In this document: in pieces, positions 9,855 through 21,226 of the stretch
How the letters are laid out: every line of letters starts with the position of its first letter
Position numbering within the stretch: position 1 is the first letter of the stretch
NCBI GenBank assembly: GCA_024349725.1
Contig: AP026064.1
Coordinates: 518,592 to 582,591 of the forward strand
Direction of reading: 5' to 3'
DNA: 64,000 nucleotides
Source of the DNA: Arsenophonus endosymbiont of Ceratovacuna japonica
GTDB lineage: Bacteria; Pseudomonadota; Gammaproteobacteria; Enterobacterales; Enterobacteriaceae
Made by a program: the position numbers and the translations under genes
The notes under the pieces: model-generated
Database searches by the model: none
What the model saw: the letters and a program-made list of their open reading frames with translations, nothing else
What the model was told of the DNA's origin: nothing

Positions 9855-12014
9855 GAATAAAACCTTAAAAATAAATTATATATTAAAATAATTATAATAT
9901 AATATTAATTTAAATCTATTTAATAAAAATAAAAAATTATTAGTAATTTTAATAAATTATTTATTTAATTAATTAAATATAATGTATTTAAATTATATAA
10001 TTTACATGTATAATTAATATTATGTTTAAAATAAATTTTTATTAAAATAATAATTATTTTAATAAAAATTATTATTAGTTTTTAATATTTATATTAATAT
10101 CAATTAAATATATTTATAAAATATAATTATTTAAAAAATATATTTTATAATATTAATAAATTAATACTTATTATTAAATAATATATATAGTATATATTTT
10201 AGTAAATTTTATTTTATAATACACAATAAAATAAATTATTGTTATAATAAAATATATTTAATTTTTAATAAAATACTTATAGTAAATTTTTTAATTAATT
10301 TATTTTTAATAATAAAATATTTTATAAATAAATAATCATCAATTTTTATGAAATTAGTTATATATATAATTAAAAATATTTATTATATATAAATCTTATA
10401 TATTGAAAATATTTATTATAATTAATTTTATTAAATTAATAATATAAACTTATATAAATTATATTTAGCAAATTAATATTAATATAATTATAAAATTATA
10501 TTAATATAAACATAAATATAAGTATAAAAAATATATAAAGATAGTATTTATCTATATAAATTATATTTATTATTTAATAAAATTTAAAATATATAAATTA
10601 TTATTAATTTAATTATAATTAATGATTTAAATTTATATTTTTATTATATACAATAATGTTATTTTTTAACCAAAATAATTTATTTAATATAATTTAATTT
10701 TATTATACATATAAATAAATATTTATACTAATTATTATGTTATAAAGAATTAATTATTTAAAATTATATTATTATAAATAGATATAAAATAAACTTTATA
10801 TAATAAATTTATTTTACAAAATATAAATCATAAGATATTAAAATACATTATTATGTATTTTAATAAAAATATATAATAATGATAGCATTAATTAATAGTG
10901 TTATTATTTTAATATTATATAGATAATTAAAATATATTTATATAAATTACATTAAATATGATTTTTTATAAAAATTATATATTAAATAATATGTTATAAT
11001 TATATAATTTTAATTATTTATTAAAAATAATATTTATTAAATTTAATATTAATAAATATAATAATATTAAATGAATATTGAAAATAATAATAATAAAATA
11101 ATATAAATAAAAAATTAATTATTATATAAATTTTACTTTAAAATATAAACTTCAAATAATTAAATAAAATTTTATTTATGAAAATTTAAAATTTTATAAT
11201 TTCAAAATATTAAAAAATTAACATATTAGATATTAGTTTAATTTATTTAGAAATTAAATAAGAAAAATTTTAATTAAATAATTATTAAATATTAAAATAA
11301 TATTTTAAATATTATTTTTTTATTATATAAAATATATATATATTAAATATATCTTAATAGGTATTTATTAAATTATATTTATATATTTATTTATTTATAA
11401 TGAAAGTATATTTTTATTTCTTTATACTTAATTTAAGTAAATATTACAAATATTATATTATATATCAAAAATATAAAATAATATAAAATAATTTAAATAT
11501 CAAATATTATAATTTATTAAAGAGAATTTATTTTTTTTTAAAATTTAATATTGTTAAAATATGTAAAAAGTTTTTATATTATAAAAATAGTTTTTTATAA
11601 AATTTACTATTAATAGTTATTATAAAAGAATTAAATATGCTAAATTATAAAAAATATATTTATCATAAATTATTTCAAGTATAATTTATTTATTTATTTT
11701 TAAATAAGTAAAATTATTTAAAAATAAAGTATAATTATTAATAATTAATTAAATATTCAACTATTATTAAATATATTTTGATATAATATTATTATTTAAT
11801 TAACAAAATAATAAGTTATTATTTAACTTTATTTTTAATAAAATTAAATAAATTTATTTTATAATAACTTATATATAAATATTACTAAATATATGATTAT
11901 TAACTTATTAAATTAACCACACAAATAATAATATAATGAATATTATTAATTATTTACTATTATTAAAATAATTTATTTAATATTCATATTATTTCAGCTT
12001 TAAAAGGTAAATAA
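9855..12014. other. Gene desert between tadA and rseC
   Basis: This 2.16 kb is extremely A/T-rich, without a credible coding frame, tRNA or conserved RNA. In E. coli rseC is preceded by rpoE-rseA-rseB. None of these is detectable here. Confidence 0.6.
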
Positions 12015-12443
12015 ATGATAAAAGAATGGATGAAAGTAATATCTTGGCATAATGGTCAAGCAATTTTAAAACATTATTCTGATTCAGGTTGTAATAGTTG
12101 TATTATTAATTCAACTTGTGCATTTTTTATTTTAAATAAAATAGGAGTAAAAACAAGTTATCAATTTAATATTGCAATTACTAAATCATTAATAACAGGT
12201 CAGAAAATTAAATTTGGAATACATGAAAATAGTTTATTATTGTCATCTATATTAGTTTATCTTATACCATTATTTGGATTTTTTATTGGAGGTGAAGTTA
12301 TACAATTTTTCTTTTTAAATCAATTTATTATTTTTTTAGGAACAATTATTGGTATAAGTTTTGGTTTTTTATTATCACAAAAAATTTATAAGTATTTAGA
12401 AAAAAAAAATCTATATCAACTAATAATTTTACAAATTAATTGA
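12015..12443 (+). CDS. rseC: SoxR-reducing system protein RseC
   Basis: RseC is a small inner-membrane protein linked to reduction of the SoxR [2Fe-2S] sensor and, in some species, to sigma-E control. The 142 residues (E. coli 159) begin with the family sequence MIKEWMKVISWHNGQAIL. The cysteine motif C-x2-C-x5-C is present (Cys26, Cys29, Cys35). Two transmembrane helices follow at about 73-93 and 100-120, separated by a very short turn. The C-terminal tail is shortened. An AAAGG Shine-Dalgarno supports the start. It precedes lepA as in E. coli, but rpoE, rseA and rseB are not upstream, so a sigma-E role looks unlikely here. Confidence 0.9.
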   Translation: MIKEWMKVISWHNGQAILKHYSDSGCNSCIINSTCAFFILNKIGVKTSYQFNIAITKSLITGQKIKFGIHENSLLLSSILVYLIPLFGFFIGGEVIQFFFLNQFIIFLGTIIGISFGFLLSQKIYKYLEKKNLYQLIILQIN

Positions 12444-12689
12444 TTTAACAATAAATAAAAATAGTAAATATAAATAATTAATATAAATATTTTATTATAT
12501 ATAATTTTAATATTATTACATAATATATAAATAATTTAATAATAAAATAATTTTAATTATTAATTATTTAATTATTTTATTTTCAATAAAAAATTTTAAA
12601 AACTATTATAATAAATTTTATTAATTTTAGTTTATAGAATAATTTTTTTGTTAAAATTAGTTTTATATTATTTAGAAGAATACATAACT

Positions 12690-14492
12690 TTGAAAATTAA
12701 ATATATAAGAAATTTTTCTATTATTGCTCATATTGATCATGGTAAATCAACTCTATCAGATCGTATTATTCAAATTTGCGGTAGTTTATCTAATCGAGAA
12801 ATGTCATCTCAAGTATTAGATTCTATGGATTTAGAAAAAGAGAGAGGAATTACAATAAAAGCACAAAGTGTAACTCTTGATTATAATTCTAATGATGGTA
12901 AATTATATCAGCTTAATTTTATAGATACTCCAGGTCATGTTGATTTTTCTTATGAAGTATCACGATCATTATCTGCTTGCGAAGGTGCATTATTAGTTAT
13001 TGATGTTGGGCAAGGCATAGAAGCACAAACTCTTACTAATTATTATACTGCTATTGATATGAATTTAAAAGTTATCCCAGTTCTTAATAAAATAGATTTA
13101 CCTACAGCAGATCCTAATCAAATAATTAAAGAAATTGAAAATATTATTGGTATAAATGCTTATAATTCTGTTCGTTGTTCAGCAAAAACAGGAATTGGGG
13201 TAAAAGAAGTAATAGAACGTATAATTAAAGAAATTCCACCACCAAAGGGTGATCCATTTGCACCTTTACAAGCATTAATTATTGATTCGTGGTTTGATAA
13301 TTATTTAGGTATTGTTTCATTAGTACGAATTAAAAATGGCACACTTTGTAAAGGTGATAAAATTAAAATAATAAGTTCTAATAAATTTTATAAGGTTGAA
13401 CGTTTAGGTATTTTTACTCCTAAACAGATAGATCTTCAAAAATTAAATTGTGGTGAAGTTGGTTGGTTAATTTGTGCTATAAAAGATATTTATAGTGCAT
13501 TAGTTGGTGATACATTAACAAATGCTTATTATCCTGCTATTCAGGCATTACCTGGTTTTAAAAAAATAAAACCACAAGTTTATGCTGGTTTATTTCCTAT
13601 TGATTCTAATGATTATAAATCTTTTCGAGATGCTTTATCAAAATTAAGTTTAAATGATGCTTCATTTATTTATGAACCAGAAAGTTCGATATCATTAGGT
13701 TTTGGATATAGATGTGGTTTTTTAGGTTTACTGCATATGGAGATTATACAAGAACGTTTAAAACGTGAATATAATTTAAATCTTATTACAACTGCACCTA
13801 CAGTTATGTATGAAATTAAGTTAAATAATAATAATATTATTTATATTGATAACCCTTATAAATTGCCAGAATTTAATAATATAAATGAATTACGTGAACC
13901 TATTGCAGAATGTAATATATTTATGCCAAAGGAATATATTGGAAATGTAATTACATTATGTATAGAGAAACGTGGTGTACAAACTAATATGTTTTATTAT
14001 AATAAATATGTCTCATTAACTTATAAAATTCCTATGTCTGAAATTGTGTTGGATTTTTTTGATCGTTTAAAATCAATTTCACATGGATATGCTTCATTAG
14101 ATTATAGTTTTATTGGTTTTAAAGTTGCTGATATGGTACGTATTGATATATTAATTAATGGTGAAAAAGTAGATGCTTTATCATTAATTACTCATCGTTT
14201 AAATGCATATTATCGTGGTAATAAGTTAGTAAATAAAATAAAAGATATAATTCCTAGACATCAATTTGATATTACTATTAAAGCTGCAATTGGTACTCAT
14301 ATTATAGCGAGATCAATAGTGAAACAATTGAGAAAAAATGTGTTAGCTAAATGTTATGGAGGTGATATTAGTCGTAAGAAAAAATTATTACAAAAACAAA
14401 AAGAAGGTAAAAAGCGTATGAAACAGATTGGTAATATTAAATTACCACAAGAAACATTTCTTGCCATTCTTTATTTAGGTAGAGATAACTAA
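12690..14492 (+). CDS. lepA: Elongation factor 4 (LepA), ribosomal GTPase
   Basis: LepA is a translational GTPase related to EF-G and implicated in ribosome assembly and translation initiation or back-translocation. GTPase motifs are G1 [10 protein letters not shown]2 RGITI, G3 DTPGH, G4 NKID and G5 SAKTG. The LepA-specific C-terminal domain is intact ([20 protein letters not shown]). The frame is open from a TTG at 12648, but I place the start at the TTG at 12690. This gives 600 residues beginning [14 protein letters not shown], matching the E. coli start [12 protein letters not shown] (599 aa), with AGAAGA about 10 bases upstream. There is no ATG alternative. lepB follows 18 bases later, so the two form an operon as in E. 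coli. Confidence 0.96.
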   Translation: MKIKYIRNFSIIAHIDHGKSTLSDRIIQICGSLSNREMSSQVLDSMDLEKERGITIKAQSVTLDYNSNDGKLYQLNFIDTPGHVDFSYEVSRSLSACEGALLVIDVGQGIEAQTLTNYYTAIDMNLKVIPVLNKIDLPTADPNQIIKEIENIIGINAYNSVRCSAKTGIGVKEVIERIIKEIPPPKGDPFAPLQALIIDSWFDNYLGIVSLVRIKNGTLCKGDKIKIISSNKFYKVERLGIFTPKQIDLQKLNCGEVGWLICAIKDIYSALVGDTLTNAYYPAIQALPGFKKIKPQVYAGLFPIDSNDYKSFRDALSKLSLNDASFIYEPESSISLGFGYRCGFLGLLHMEIIQERLKREYNLNLITTAPTVMYEIKLNNNNIIYIDNPYKLPEFNNINELREPIAECNIFMPKEYIGNVITLCIEKRGVQTNMFYYNKYVSLTYKIPMSEIVLDFFDRLKSISHGYASLDYSFIGFKVADMVRIDILINGEKVDALSLITHRLNAYYRGNKLVNKIKDIIPRHQFDITIKAAIGTHIIARSIVKQLRKNVLAKCYGGDISRKKKLLQKQKEGKKRMKQIGNIKLPQETFLAILYLGRDN

Positions 14493-14510
14493 CCATTATA
14501 AGGAGTAATA

Positions 14511-15464
14511 ATGGCTAATATTTTTTATGTAATATTAACATTAATAACTTTTATTACAGGTATTATATGGGTAATTAATAATTTTAAATTTATATATACT
14601 CGTAACAAAAAAATAACACATAATAAAAATATTATTAAAAAAGATGTCGAAGAAGACATTAGTAAACCATCATGGATAGATGCTTGTTCATCTATTTTTC
14701 CTATATTAGCAATTATATTAATTGTACGATCATTTATCTATGAACCTTTTCAAATACCATCAGATTCAATGATGCCTACTTTATTAAATGGTGATTTTAT
14801 ACTTGTCGAAAAGTTTGCTTATGGACTAAAAGATCTTATTACACACACAATGCTATTAGAAACAGGAAAACCTAGACGTGGTGATATTGTTGTATTTAAA
14901 TACCCTAAAGATCCAAGTATAAATTTTATTAAACGTGTTATTGGATTACCTGGCGACAAAATTATATATAATCCTGAATTAAAAGAGTTACATATATACC
15001 CTAATTATTTAGTTTCAGATTCTATGAGAAACTTATCAATTACTTATTCTTTATTAAAAGAAAGTAAATGGGCATTATTTTTCAATATTAATGATATAAC
15101 AGAAAGTCAAAAAGGAACTTATCAAATTTCATTAAATGAATTAGTACCAAATAATGCATTACGACAATCTGAAAGAATAGAAAAATTAGATAGTATTAAA
15201 CATGATATCTTAATAATCCCGCAAGTATATACTAAGTCATATTATCAACAACCTGGTTTACAAAAGAATGAATGGATTGTACCACCTAAACATTATTTTA
15301 TGATGGGAGATAATAGAGATAATAGTTTAGATAGTCGGATGTGGGGATTTGTTCCAGAAAAAAATTTAGTTGGACGCGCTATTATGATATGGTTTAGTCT
15401 TGATAAAAATAAATCTGAATGGCCAACTGGAGTACGTTTGAGTCGTATTGGAATGATTAATTAA
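14511..15464 (+). CDS. lepB: Signal peptidase I (leader peptidase)
   Basis: LepB cleaves signal peptides from exported proteins on the outer face of the inner membrane. The 317 residues (E. coli 324) have two N-terminal transmembrane helices (about 3-22 and 58-77). The catalytic Ser/Lys dyad is intact: Ser86 in IPSDSMMPT and Lys141 in FIKRVIGLPGD. The box MMGDNRDNSLDSRMWGFVP near the C terminus is also complete. An AAGGAG Shine-Dalgarno and the 18-base gap after lepA support translation from the same transcript. Its retention implies that Sec-dependent export is still active. Confidence 0.97.
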   Translation: MANIFYVILTLITFITGIIWVINNFKFIYTRNKKITHNKNIIKKDVEEDISKPSWIDACSSIFPILAIILIVRSFIYEPFQIPSDSMMPTLLNGDFILVEKFAYGLKDLITHTMLLETGKPRRGDIVVFKYPKDPSINFIKRVIGLPGDKIIYNPELKELHIYPNYLVSDSMRNLSITYSLLKESKWALFFNINDITESQKGTYQISLNELVPNNALRQSERIEKLDSIKHDILIIPQVYTKSYYQQPGLQKNEWIVPPKHYFMMGDNRDNSLDSRMWGFVPEKNLVGRAIMIWFSLDKNKSEWPTGVRLSRIGMIN

Positions 15465-15638
15465 TAAAATCATAAGATAATAAATTATTAATAATTAATT
15501 TATATAGTAATCAATATAAATATATCACTATAATTAAAATTATAATTTCTAACTTAAATTAGCAACGTATTAATGTAATATATTTATAAATTTATTATAT
15601 AATTTTTTATAATTTAATAATAAAATAAATGGTATTAT

Positions 15639-16346
15639 ATGAATTCTTTTTTAATTGAATGGTCACAACAACAAAAAATAAGACATTTACAATTTATTAT
15701 TGGCTATAATTTTAAACAAATTAAATTATTAAAACAATCATTAACTCATCGTAGTGCTAGTAGTAGTCATAATGAGAGATTAGAATTTATAGGTGATTCA
15801 ATTCTTAGTTTCGTGATTGCTAATGATCTTTATCATCGATTCCCTAAAATAGATGAAGGAGATATGAGTCGTATGCGTGCTACATTAGTTAGAGGCAATA
15901 CATTAGCTAAACTTGCCAGGGAATTTAATTTAGGAGAATGTTTACGTTTAGGTCCAGGTGAATTAAAGAGTGGTGGTTTTCGTCGTGAATCTATATTAGC
16001 AGATGCTATTGAAGCTTTAATAGGAAGTATTTTTTTAGATAGTGATATTAAAACGACTGAAAAAATAATTTTATCTTGGTATAATACTAGATTAATAGAA
16101 ATTAGCCCAGGAGATAAACAAAAAGATTCAAAAACACGTTTACAAGAATATTTACAGGGGCTTCATTTGCCTTTACCAATTTATTTAGTAATTAAAATTA
16201 ATGGTGAAGCTCATGATCAAGAATTTACAATTCATTGTCAGGTTAGTGGTATAAAGGATCCTATAGAAGTTATTGGATCAAGTCGTCGTAAAGCTGAACA
16301 AGAAGCAGCTGAGATAGCATTAAAAATATTAGAGCTTTCAAAATGA
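15639..16346 (+). CDS. rnc: Ribonuclease III
   Basis: RNase III cleaves double-stranded RNA and processes the 30S rRNA precursor. The 235 residues carry the catalytic signature [13 protein letters not shown] with its acidic residues, [13 protein letters not shown], and the second acidic site in [13 protein letters not shown]-terminal double-stranded-RNA-binding domain follows (TRLQEYLQG to [15 protein letters not shown]). It is about 9 residues longer than the E. coli enzyme at the N terminus. Its stop codon overlaps the era start (ATGA), so rnc and era are translationally coupled as in E. coli. Confidence 0.97.
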   Translation: MNSFLIEWSQQQKIRHLQFIIGYNFKQIKLLKQSLTHRSASSSHNERLEFIGDSILSFVIANDLYHRFPKIDEGDMSRMRATLVRGNTLAKLAREFNLGECLRLGPGELKSGGFRRESILADAIEALIGSIFLDSDIKTTEKIILSWYNTRLIEISPGDKQKDSKTRLQEYLQGLHLPLPIYLVIKINGEAHDQEFTIHCQVSGIKDPIEVIGSSRRKAEQEAAEIALKILELSK

Positions 16347-17254
16347 GTAAACAAAAAACTTACTGTGGATTTGTTTCTATCATAGGGCGTCCAAATGTAG
16401 GTAAATCGACATTAATAAATCAATTAGTTGGTAAGAAGATTTCTATTACTTCACGAAAACCACAAACAACTCAACATCGTATTATGGGAATTCAAACCAA
16501 AGATAATTATCAAATTATTTATATTGACACACCAGGATTGCATTTAAAAGAAAAACATTCTATAAATCGATTAATGAATAAAGTAGCAAAAAATTCAATT
16601 TATAATGTTGAATTAATTATTTTTATTGTTGATGGAACATATTGGACAATTGATGATGAAATGATTATAAATAAACTACGTAATTTATCTTATATGGTAT
16701 TATTAGTAATTAATAAAATTGATAATATAATAGATAAAACTAATTTATTACCACATATTGACTTTCTTAATAAAAAAATGAATTTTTTAGATATTATTTT
16801 AATTAGCGCTAAAAAAGGTACTTATATTAATTTTATTACTAATATTGTTTGTAAATATATACCAGAAGCAACACATTATTTTCCTTCGTATTATATTACA
16901 AATCGATCACAACGTTTCATGGCAACTGAAATTGTTCGTGAAAAGTTAATAAATTTTTTAGGTAATGAATTACCGTATTCAGTTTCAGTTGATATTGAAC
17001 AATTTATGGTAGACCAGTATGGTTATTATAATATTAATATATTTATTTTAGTTGTAAAAAATAGTCAAAAAAAAATAATTATTAGTAAAAATGGTAATAA
17101 AATTAAAAAAATTGGAATTAAATCTAGAATAGATATGGAGAGATTTTTTGATACTAAAGTTAATCTTAAACTTTGGGTTAAGGTTAAAACTAAATTGGTA
17201 GATAAGAATCGTATTTTAAATAATTTAGATTGTATGAATAGTTTTATTTATTAG
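16343..17254 (+). CDS. era: Ribosome-assembly GTPase Era
   Basis: Era binds the 3' end of 16S rRNA during 30S maturation. The 303 residues (E. coli 301) contain G1 GRPNVGKST (15-23), G3 DTPG (62-65) and G4 NKID (124-127), then the C-terminal KH domain ending with LWVKVKT. The KH RNA-binding loop, GNKG in E. coli, aligns to SKNG at residues 248-251, so its first glycine is replaced by serine. The GTPase part is otherwise very well conserved. The gene overlaps rnc by 4 bases. The usual downstream genes recO and pdxJ are replaced by a 1.2-kb desert. Confidence 0.96.
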   Translation: MSKQKTYCGFVSIIGRPNVGKSTLINQLVGKKISITSRKPQTTQHRIMGIQTKDNYQIIYIDTPGLHLKEKHSINRLMNKVAKNSIYNVELIIFIVDGTYWTIDDEMIINKLRNLSYMVLLVINKIDNIIDKTNLLPHIDFLNKKMNFLDIILISAKKGTYINFITNIVCKYIPEATHYFPSYYITNRSQRFMATEIVREKLINFLGNELPYSVSVDIEQFMVDQYGYYNINIFILVVKNSQKKIIISKNGNKIKKIGIKSRIDMERFFDTKVNLKLWVKVKTKLVDKNRILNNLDCMNSFIY

Positions 17255-18424
17255 TATTACTTTATAATATAAGTATTATTAAAAAATTAAATAGTAAATA
17301 TTAATATAATTTTATATAATGTTATTTTATAAAAATATACTTTAATTAATTATCTATGTTATTAAATATAATATATTATTAAATTTATAAAATAATTATA
17401 TAGATTTAAGATTATTTATATATATATTTAATTAATAAATATATTTTAATTTATTATTATAATTAGAATTTTTTAGATAAATTATTTAACTATTTTTTAT
17501 TATGTATTTATTATATTATAAATACTCTTTATTGTATATTTAATTTATGTAATCTTATAAATTATATAATATATAACAAATATAATTAATATAGTTTATT
17601 AATTAAATTTATATATTATAATAATTAATATAATATATATTAATTTATAAATATTTTATATATATTATAATAACAATTTATAATAAAATAATATTAGTTA
17701 TTAAAAATTATTATTATATATTTTTATATTAATATAATATTTTATATAATTACATTAAATTTTATTTTTAGTAAAAAGAATAAATAATATTTACTTGTAT
17801 AGTAATAATTTAAATTAACATTTATTTATTATAATTTATTATTATTAATTATAAAATATTATAATTTTTTTAAACATATAATAATAAACTATTATATATT
17901 ATATTTAATAATATTTATATACTTATGATTTAATTTTTATATTTAAATATAAATATATATTATTATTAATAATTATCATTAATAAAATATTTATTATTAA
18001 TTTAATAATTAATTTATTAATTATTATTATTGAATAATTTAAAATATTTATATATTTCTTTAAAGTATTGTTTAAAAATAAATATATTAAATTTATAATT
18101 ATTTTATTTTTTATATTATTTTAAAATATATTAAAATATAATAAAAGTTAATATAAAACAATTATTATTTAAAATTCATATTTATTATATTTAATATATT
18201 ATAATATAAAAAAGAATAATTTTATTATAAATTTAATGAAAAAATAATTGATATTATTATAAAAATTAATTAGCATTATAATAACTATTAATTAATGTAT
18301 TATAATGTTAAATTTATTTATATTAAATATATAAAATATAATATTAAATATATAATTATTTATAAATAATATTAGTCATACCATTATTATAATAAATAAT
18401 ATAAATATTTTGAGGCTATTATTA
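17255..18424. other. Gene desert era-acpS
   Basis: In E. coli recO and pdxJ lie exactly here. This 1.17-kb A/T-rich interval shows no trace of either and no other gene. The acpS ribosome-binding site TGAGG (18411-18415) is at its right end. Confidence 0.6.
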
Positions 18425-18805
18425 ATGGCAATTATTGGTTTAGGTACTGATTTAGTTGAAATAATACGTATTAAACATATTATTGAACGTTTAGATGATC
18501 GTTTGGCAAAACGTATATTATCAATTAAAGAATGGAGACAATATCAAAAACATTATCAATCAGTTCGTTTTTTAGCTAATCGTTTTGCAGTTAAAGAAGC
18601 AGCAACAAAAGCTTTAGGAACTGGAATTAGAAATGGATTAGCACTTAATCAATTTGAGATTTTTAATGATGAATTAGGTAAACCTTGGCTTAATTTGTTA
18701 GGTCAAGCAAAAATATTAGCTAATTCGTTAAGTGTTCAACATATTCATATTTCATTATCTGATGATCAAAATTATGCATGTGCTACTGTAATTATGGAAA
18801 GTTAA
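18425..18805 (+). CDS. acpS: Holo-[acyl-carrier-protein] synthase
   Basis: AcpS transfers 4'-phosphopantetheine from CoA to acyl carrier protein, activating fatty acid synthesis. The ATG at 18425 is preceded at good spacing by TGAGG and gives 126 residues, exactly the E. coli length. An in-frame TTG at 18410 overlaps that ribosome-binding site and is unlikely to be the start. Magnesium ligands are kept: Asp9 in [11 protein letters not shown] and the Glu of [16 protein letters not shown]. The C terminus [10 protein letters not shown] matches the family. Its 3' end overlaps the 3' end of yfhL on the other strand by 4 bases. Confidence 0.96.
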   Translation: MAIIGLGTDLVEIIRIKHIIERLDDRLAKRILSIKEWRQYQKHYQSVRFLANRFAVKEAATKALGTGIRNGLALNQFEIFNDELGKPWLNLLGQAKILANSLSVQHIHISLSDDQNYACATVIMES

Positions 18806-19062
18806 GATTTATTGTTATAATGTATTAATATAAATTTATTCCATAAATGTTTTTTTGTTTCTATATTATTATAATCTTTAATAATAGTATTGTTTATTGG
18901 ACAAACTAATTGACATCTTGGTTTATTATAGTGACCAATGCATTCAGTACAAAGATTTTGATTAATTTGATAATGTATTTCTCCTATTGAAATAGCATCA
19001 TTAGGACATTCTGGTTTGCACATATCACAGTTAATACAATTATCGTTGATTAATAAAGACAT
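18802..19062 (-). CDS. yfhL: YfhL family 4Fe-4S ferredoxin
   Basis: This small ferredoxin has exactly the E. coli YfhL length (86 aa). Eight cysteines are arranged for two [4Fe-4S] clusters: Cys9, 12, 15 and 19 ([12 protein letters not shown]) and Cys38, 41, 50 and 54 ([17 protein letters not shown]). The long second spacing is typical of this family. Its electron-transfer partner is not established. It converges on acpS, as in E. coli, and the two stop codons overlap, so no terminator fits between them. Confidence 0.93.
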   Translation of the reverse strand: MSLLINDNCINCDMCKPECPNDAISIGEIHYQINQNLCTECIGHYNKPRCQLVCPINNTIIKDYNNIETKKHLWNKFILIHYNNKS

Positions 19063-19858
19063 AATAATATTTTTAATTAATCTTTAAAAAATATATAAAT
19101 AATAATTAATTATTTTACATCTAATTAATAAAATAGTATAGTTTTAATTTAATTTAAAATACATTTAATAATATAAAATTATATAAATATGAAATTAGTT
19201 TTTATAAATATTAATATATTATATTAAATTAATATATTTTATATAATTTTATTATTTAAAATTATATAAAAACAAAAATATAAAATTCTTTAAAAAATAA
19301 TTAAAATTATCTATTTTAATTAAAATTAACATTTATTTTAATTAAGAATTTTTGGATTTTATTTGATATAATTATTGATTAATATTTTTCTAATTTAAAC
19401 ATTATAATTTAACTAAAATATTATATAATTATTATAAAATATCTGTTAATTAAATTTTTATTTAATTAATATAAAATTAATTTATATTTAACTATAATAT
19501 AATAAATTATGATAATTATAAATTAAATTTAAGAGAAAATAAACTTATTAAAAAATAATTGAAAAACTAAAAAATAAAAAAATAAATTTTATTTATTTAT
19601 TATTGGTTATTATATATTATTAGAAAAAATTTAGTTTTTATTAAATATAATATTAATTATAAATCTTTAGGTAATGAATTTTTTAAATAAAGAAAAAATA
19701 TTTTTAAATATTAATTTATTAAATTTATAAATATATAAATATTATAATATATATTTATTATATTATTAATAATAAATTTTTATTATATGTTAAATATAAT
19801 ATTATTGTAAAAAATACCCTTTATATAAAGGGTATTTTTTACACTAAAAATAAAATAT
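19063..19858. other. Spacer yfhL-hns
   Basis: About 800 A/T-rich bases carry the upstream region of yfhL and, at the right, the strong hns terminator. I see no gene. Confidence 0.5.
19809..19840 (-). terminator. Intrinsic terminator of hns
   Basis: A near-perfect hairpin with a CCC/GGG core (ATACCCTTTA with its complement) has A-runs on one side and T-runs on the other, so it can work in both directions. It starts 18 bases beyond the hns stop codon. This is the most classical terminator in the window, and its GC core stands out in the background. Confidence 0.8.
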
Positions 19859-20275
19859 TTAAATTAAAAAATCATATAATTTTTTACCTTTTTGTTCTAT
19901 ATCATTTTTAATAACAGCTGGTGTACGTCCTTGACCTGTCCAAGTTTTAATTTCACCATTTTTATTTTTATATTGATATTTAGCTGGTCTTATAGCTCGT
20001 TTAGTACGATTAGATATTTTTAATGGAGCTTTTGCTGTAACCAAATCATCTAAACTTAATCCTTCGCCTTTAAGTAAATTAATATATTTTGTAATTTTTT
20101 GACTATAAGCTTCTAATTGTGCTTTTACTTGATTTTCATCTTTACGACGTTCTTCTACTACAGTATTAAATTTATCATGTATTTCCTGCAATGATTCTAA
20201 TGGTATTTCTTTTGATAATGCACGTAAGGTGCGAATATTATTTAATGATTTAAAATATTTTAATAAATCGTTCAT
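19859..20275 (-). CDS. hns: H-NS/StpA family nucleoid-associated protein
   Basis: H-NS coats and bridges A/T-rich DNA and silences transcription. I start at the ATG at 20275, which gives 138 residues beginning MNDLLKYFKSLNNIRTLRA (E. coli 137). An in-frame TTG at 20290 lies within the TTGAGA ribosome-binding region. The N-terminal coiled-coil oligomerisation part runs to about residue 80. The C-terminal DNA-binding domain has KYQYKNKNGEIKTWTGQGR and TPAVIK, so the QGR minor-groove motif is intact. It could be StpA rather than H-NS, since these paralogues are hard to separate here. Retention is notable because almost the whole chromosome should be a target. Confidence 0.93.
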   Translation of the reverse strand: MNDLLKYFKSLNNIRTLRALSKEIPLESLQEIHDKFNTVVEERRKDENQVKAQLEAYSQKITKYINLLKGEGLSLDDLVTAKAPLKISNRTKRAIRPAKYQYKNKNGEIKTWTGQGRTPAVIKNDIEQKGKKLYDFLI

Positions 20276-20333
20276 ATTTACTTGTCTCAAATTAAAATAA
20301 ATGTTAATCCATTCCTATTAATAATAGGATACT

Positions 20334-20363
20334 ATTATATTTTCCACAATAATGAAATTACAA
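20334..20363 (-). promoter_or_regulatory. Probable hns promoter with an inverted repeat at the start site
   Basis: On the minus strand TTGTAA (20358-20363) and TATAAT (20334-20339) are separated by 18 bp. The predicted start is near 20327. A small inverted repeat, TCCTATTA/ATAATAGGA (20313-20329), covers this start and could be an operator or a leader hairpin. The spacing and the nearby start codon support the call. Confidence 0.45.
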
Positions 20364-21172
20364 AATAAAATGAAATTTATTATGTTTTAAAATTAATTAT
20401 TTTGTAAAAACAAAATAAGATTATGAAAAATATTATATATATATTATATTATTACTATAGATATTTAAAATATATAGTAAAATTATAATGTTAATTATAT
20501 ATTTAAATTTTATTTAATATTATTAATTAAAATTTAAATAAATTTTTAATTTAAATATATAAAATAATTTATTTATTAATATTTTTTTATAAAAAAATTA
20601 TATTAATATACAATTTTATTTAAATATATTAACTTTTTTTATAATTATAAATATTATTAAAATATATAATATTAATTATTAATATTTTAATAAAATATGT
20701 AATAAATATTATAAATACCTACATAAATAAATAAGCGAAATAATTAATAACTTAATTTATTTTAAGTTATTTGTATACTATATAATTAAATATAAAATTT
20801 TTAAAATAGATAAAAATAATATTTTATCTTTAATTATATAAAACAATTCATATATATATTAATTGTTTTATATAATAAATTTAATTATAATTATATAATA
20901 ATAAGTAATATGTATCTAATAATATTTGTAATATAAATTCATTAATTAATAAAGTTATTAAATTCTAATATATTTTATGATTAATTCATTATATAAGATA
21001 TAATATTTAATTATTATTAATATAATTATTATATAAAAATTAAATTTAATTTTTTATTAATGTAAAATATAACAATTTAAAATATTATTATATAATATAA
21101 ATATTTTTACTTTATAAGCAAATTTCTTAATATATTTTATTTATAATAAATTATCATAATAATAAATAAAAA

Positions 21173-21226
21173 TTAATAAACTAATGAATAAAAATTATAT
21201 ATAATTTTTATTCATTAGTTTATTAA
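21173..21226. repeat. 54-bp perfect palindrome (27-bp arms)
   Basis: The arms 21173-21199 and 21200-21226 are exact reverse complements with no loop, and include G and C positions (ACTAATGAAT in one arm). It lies in the middle of a gene desert, about 900 bases from hns and 1.6 kb from glyS, too far to be an ordinary terminator of either. Confidence 0.85.
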
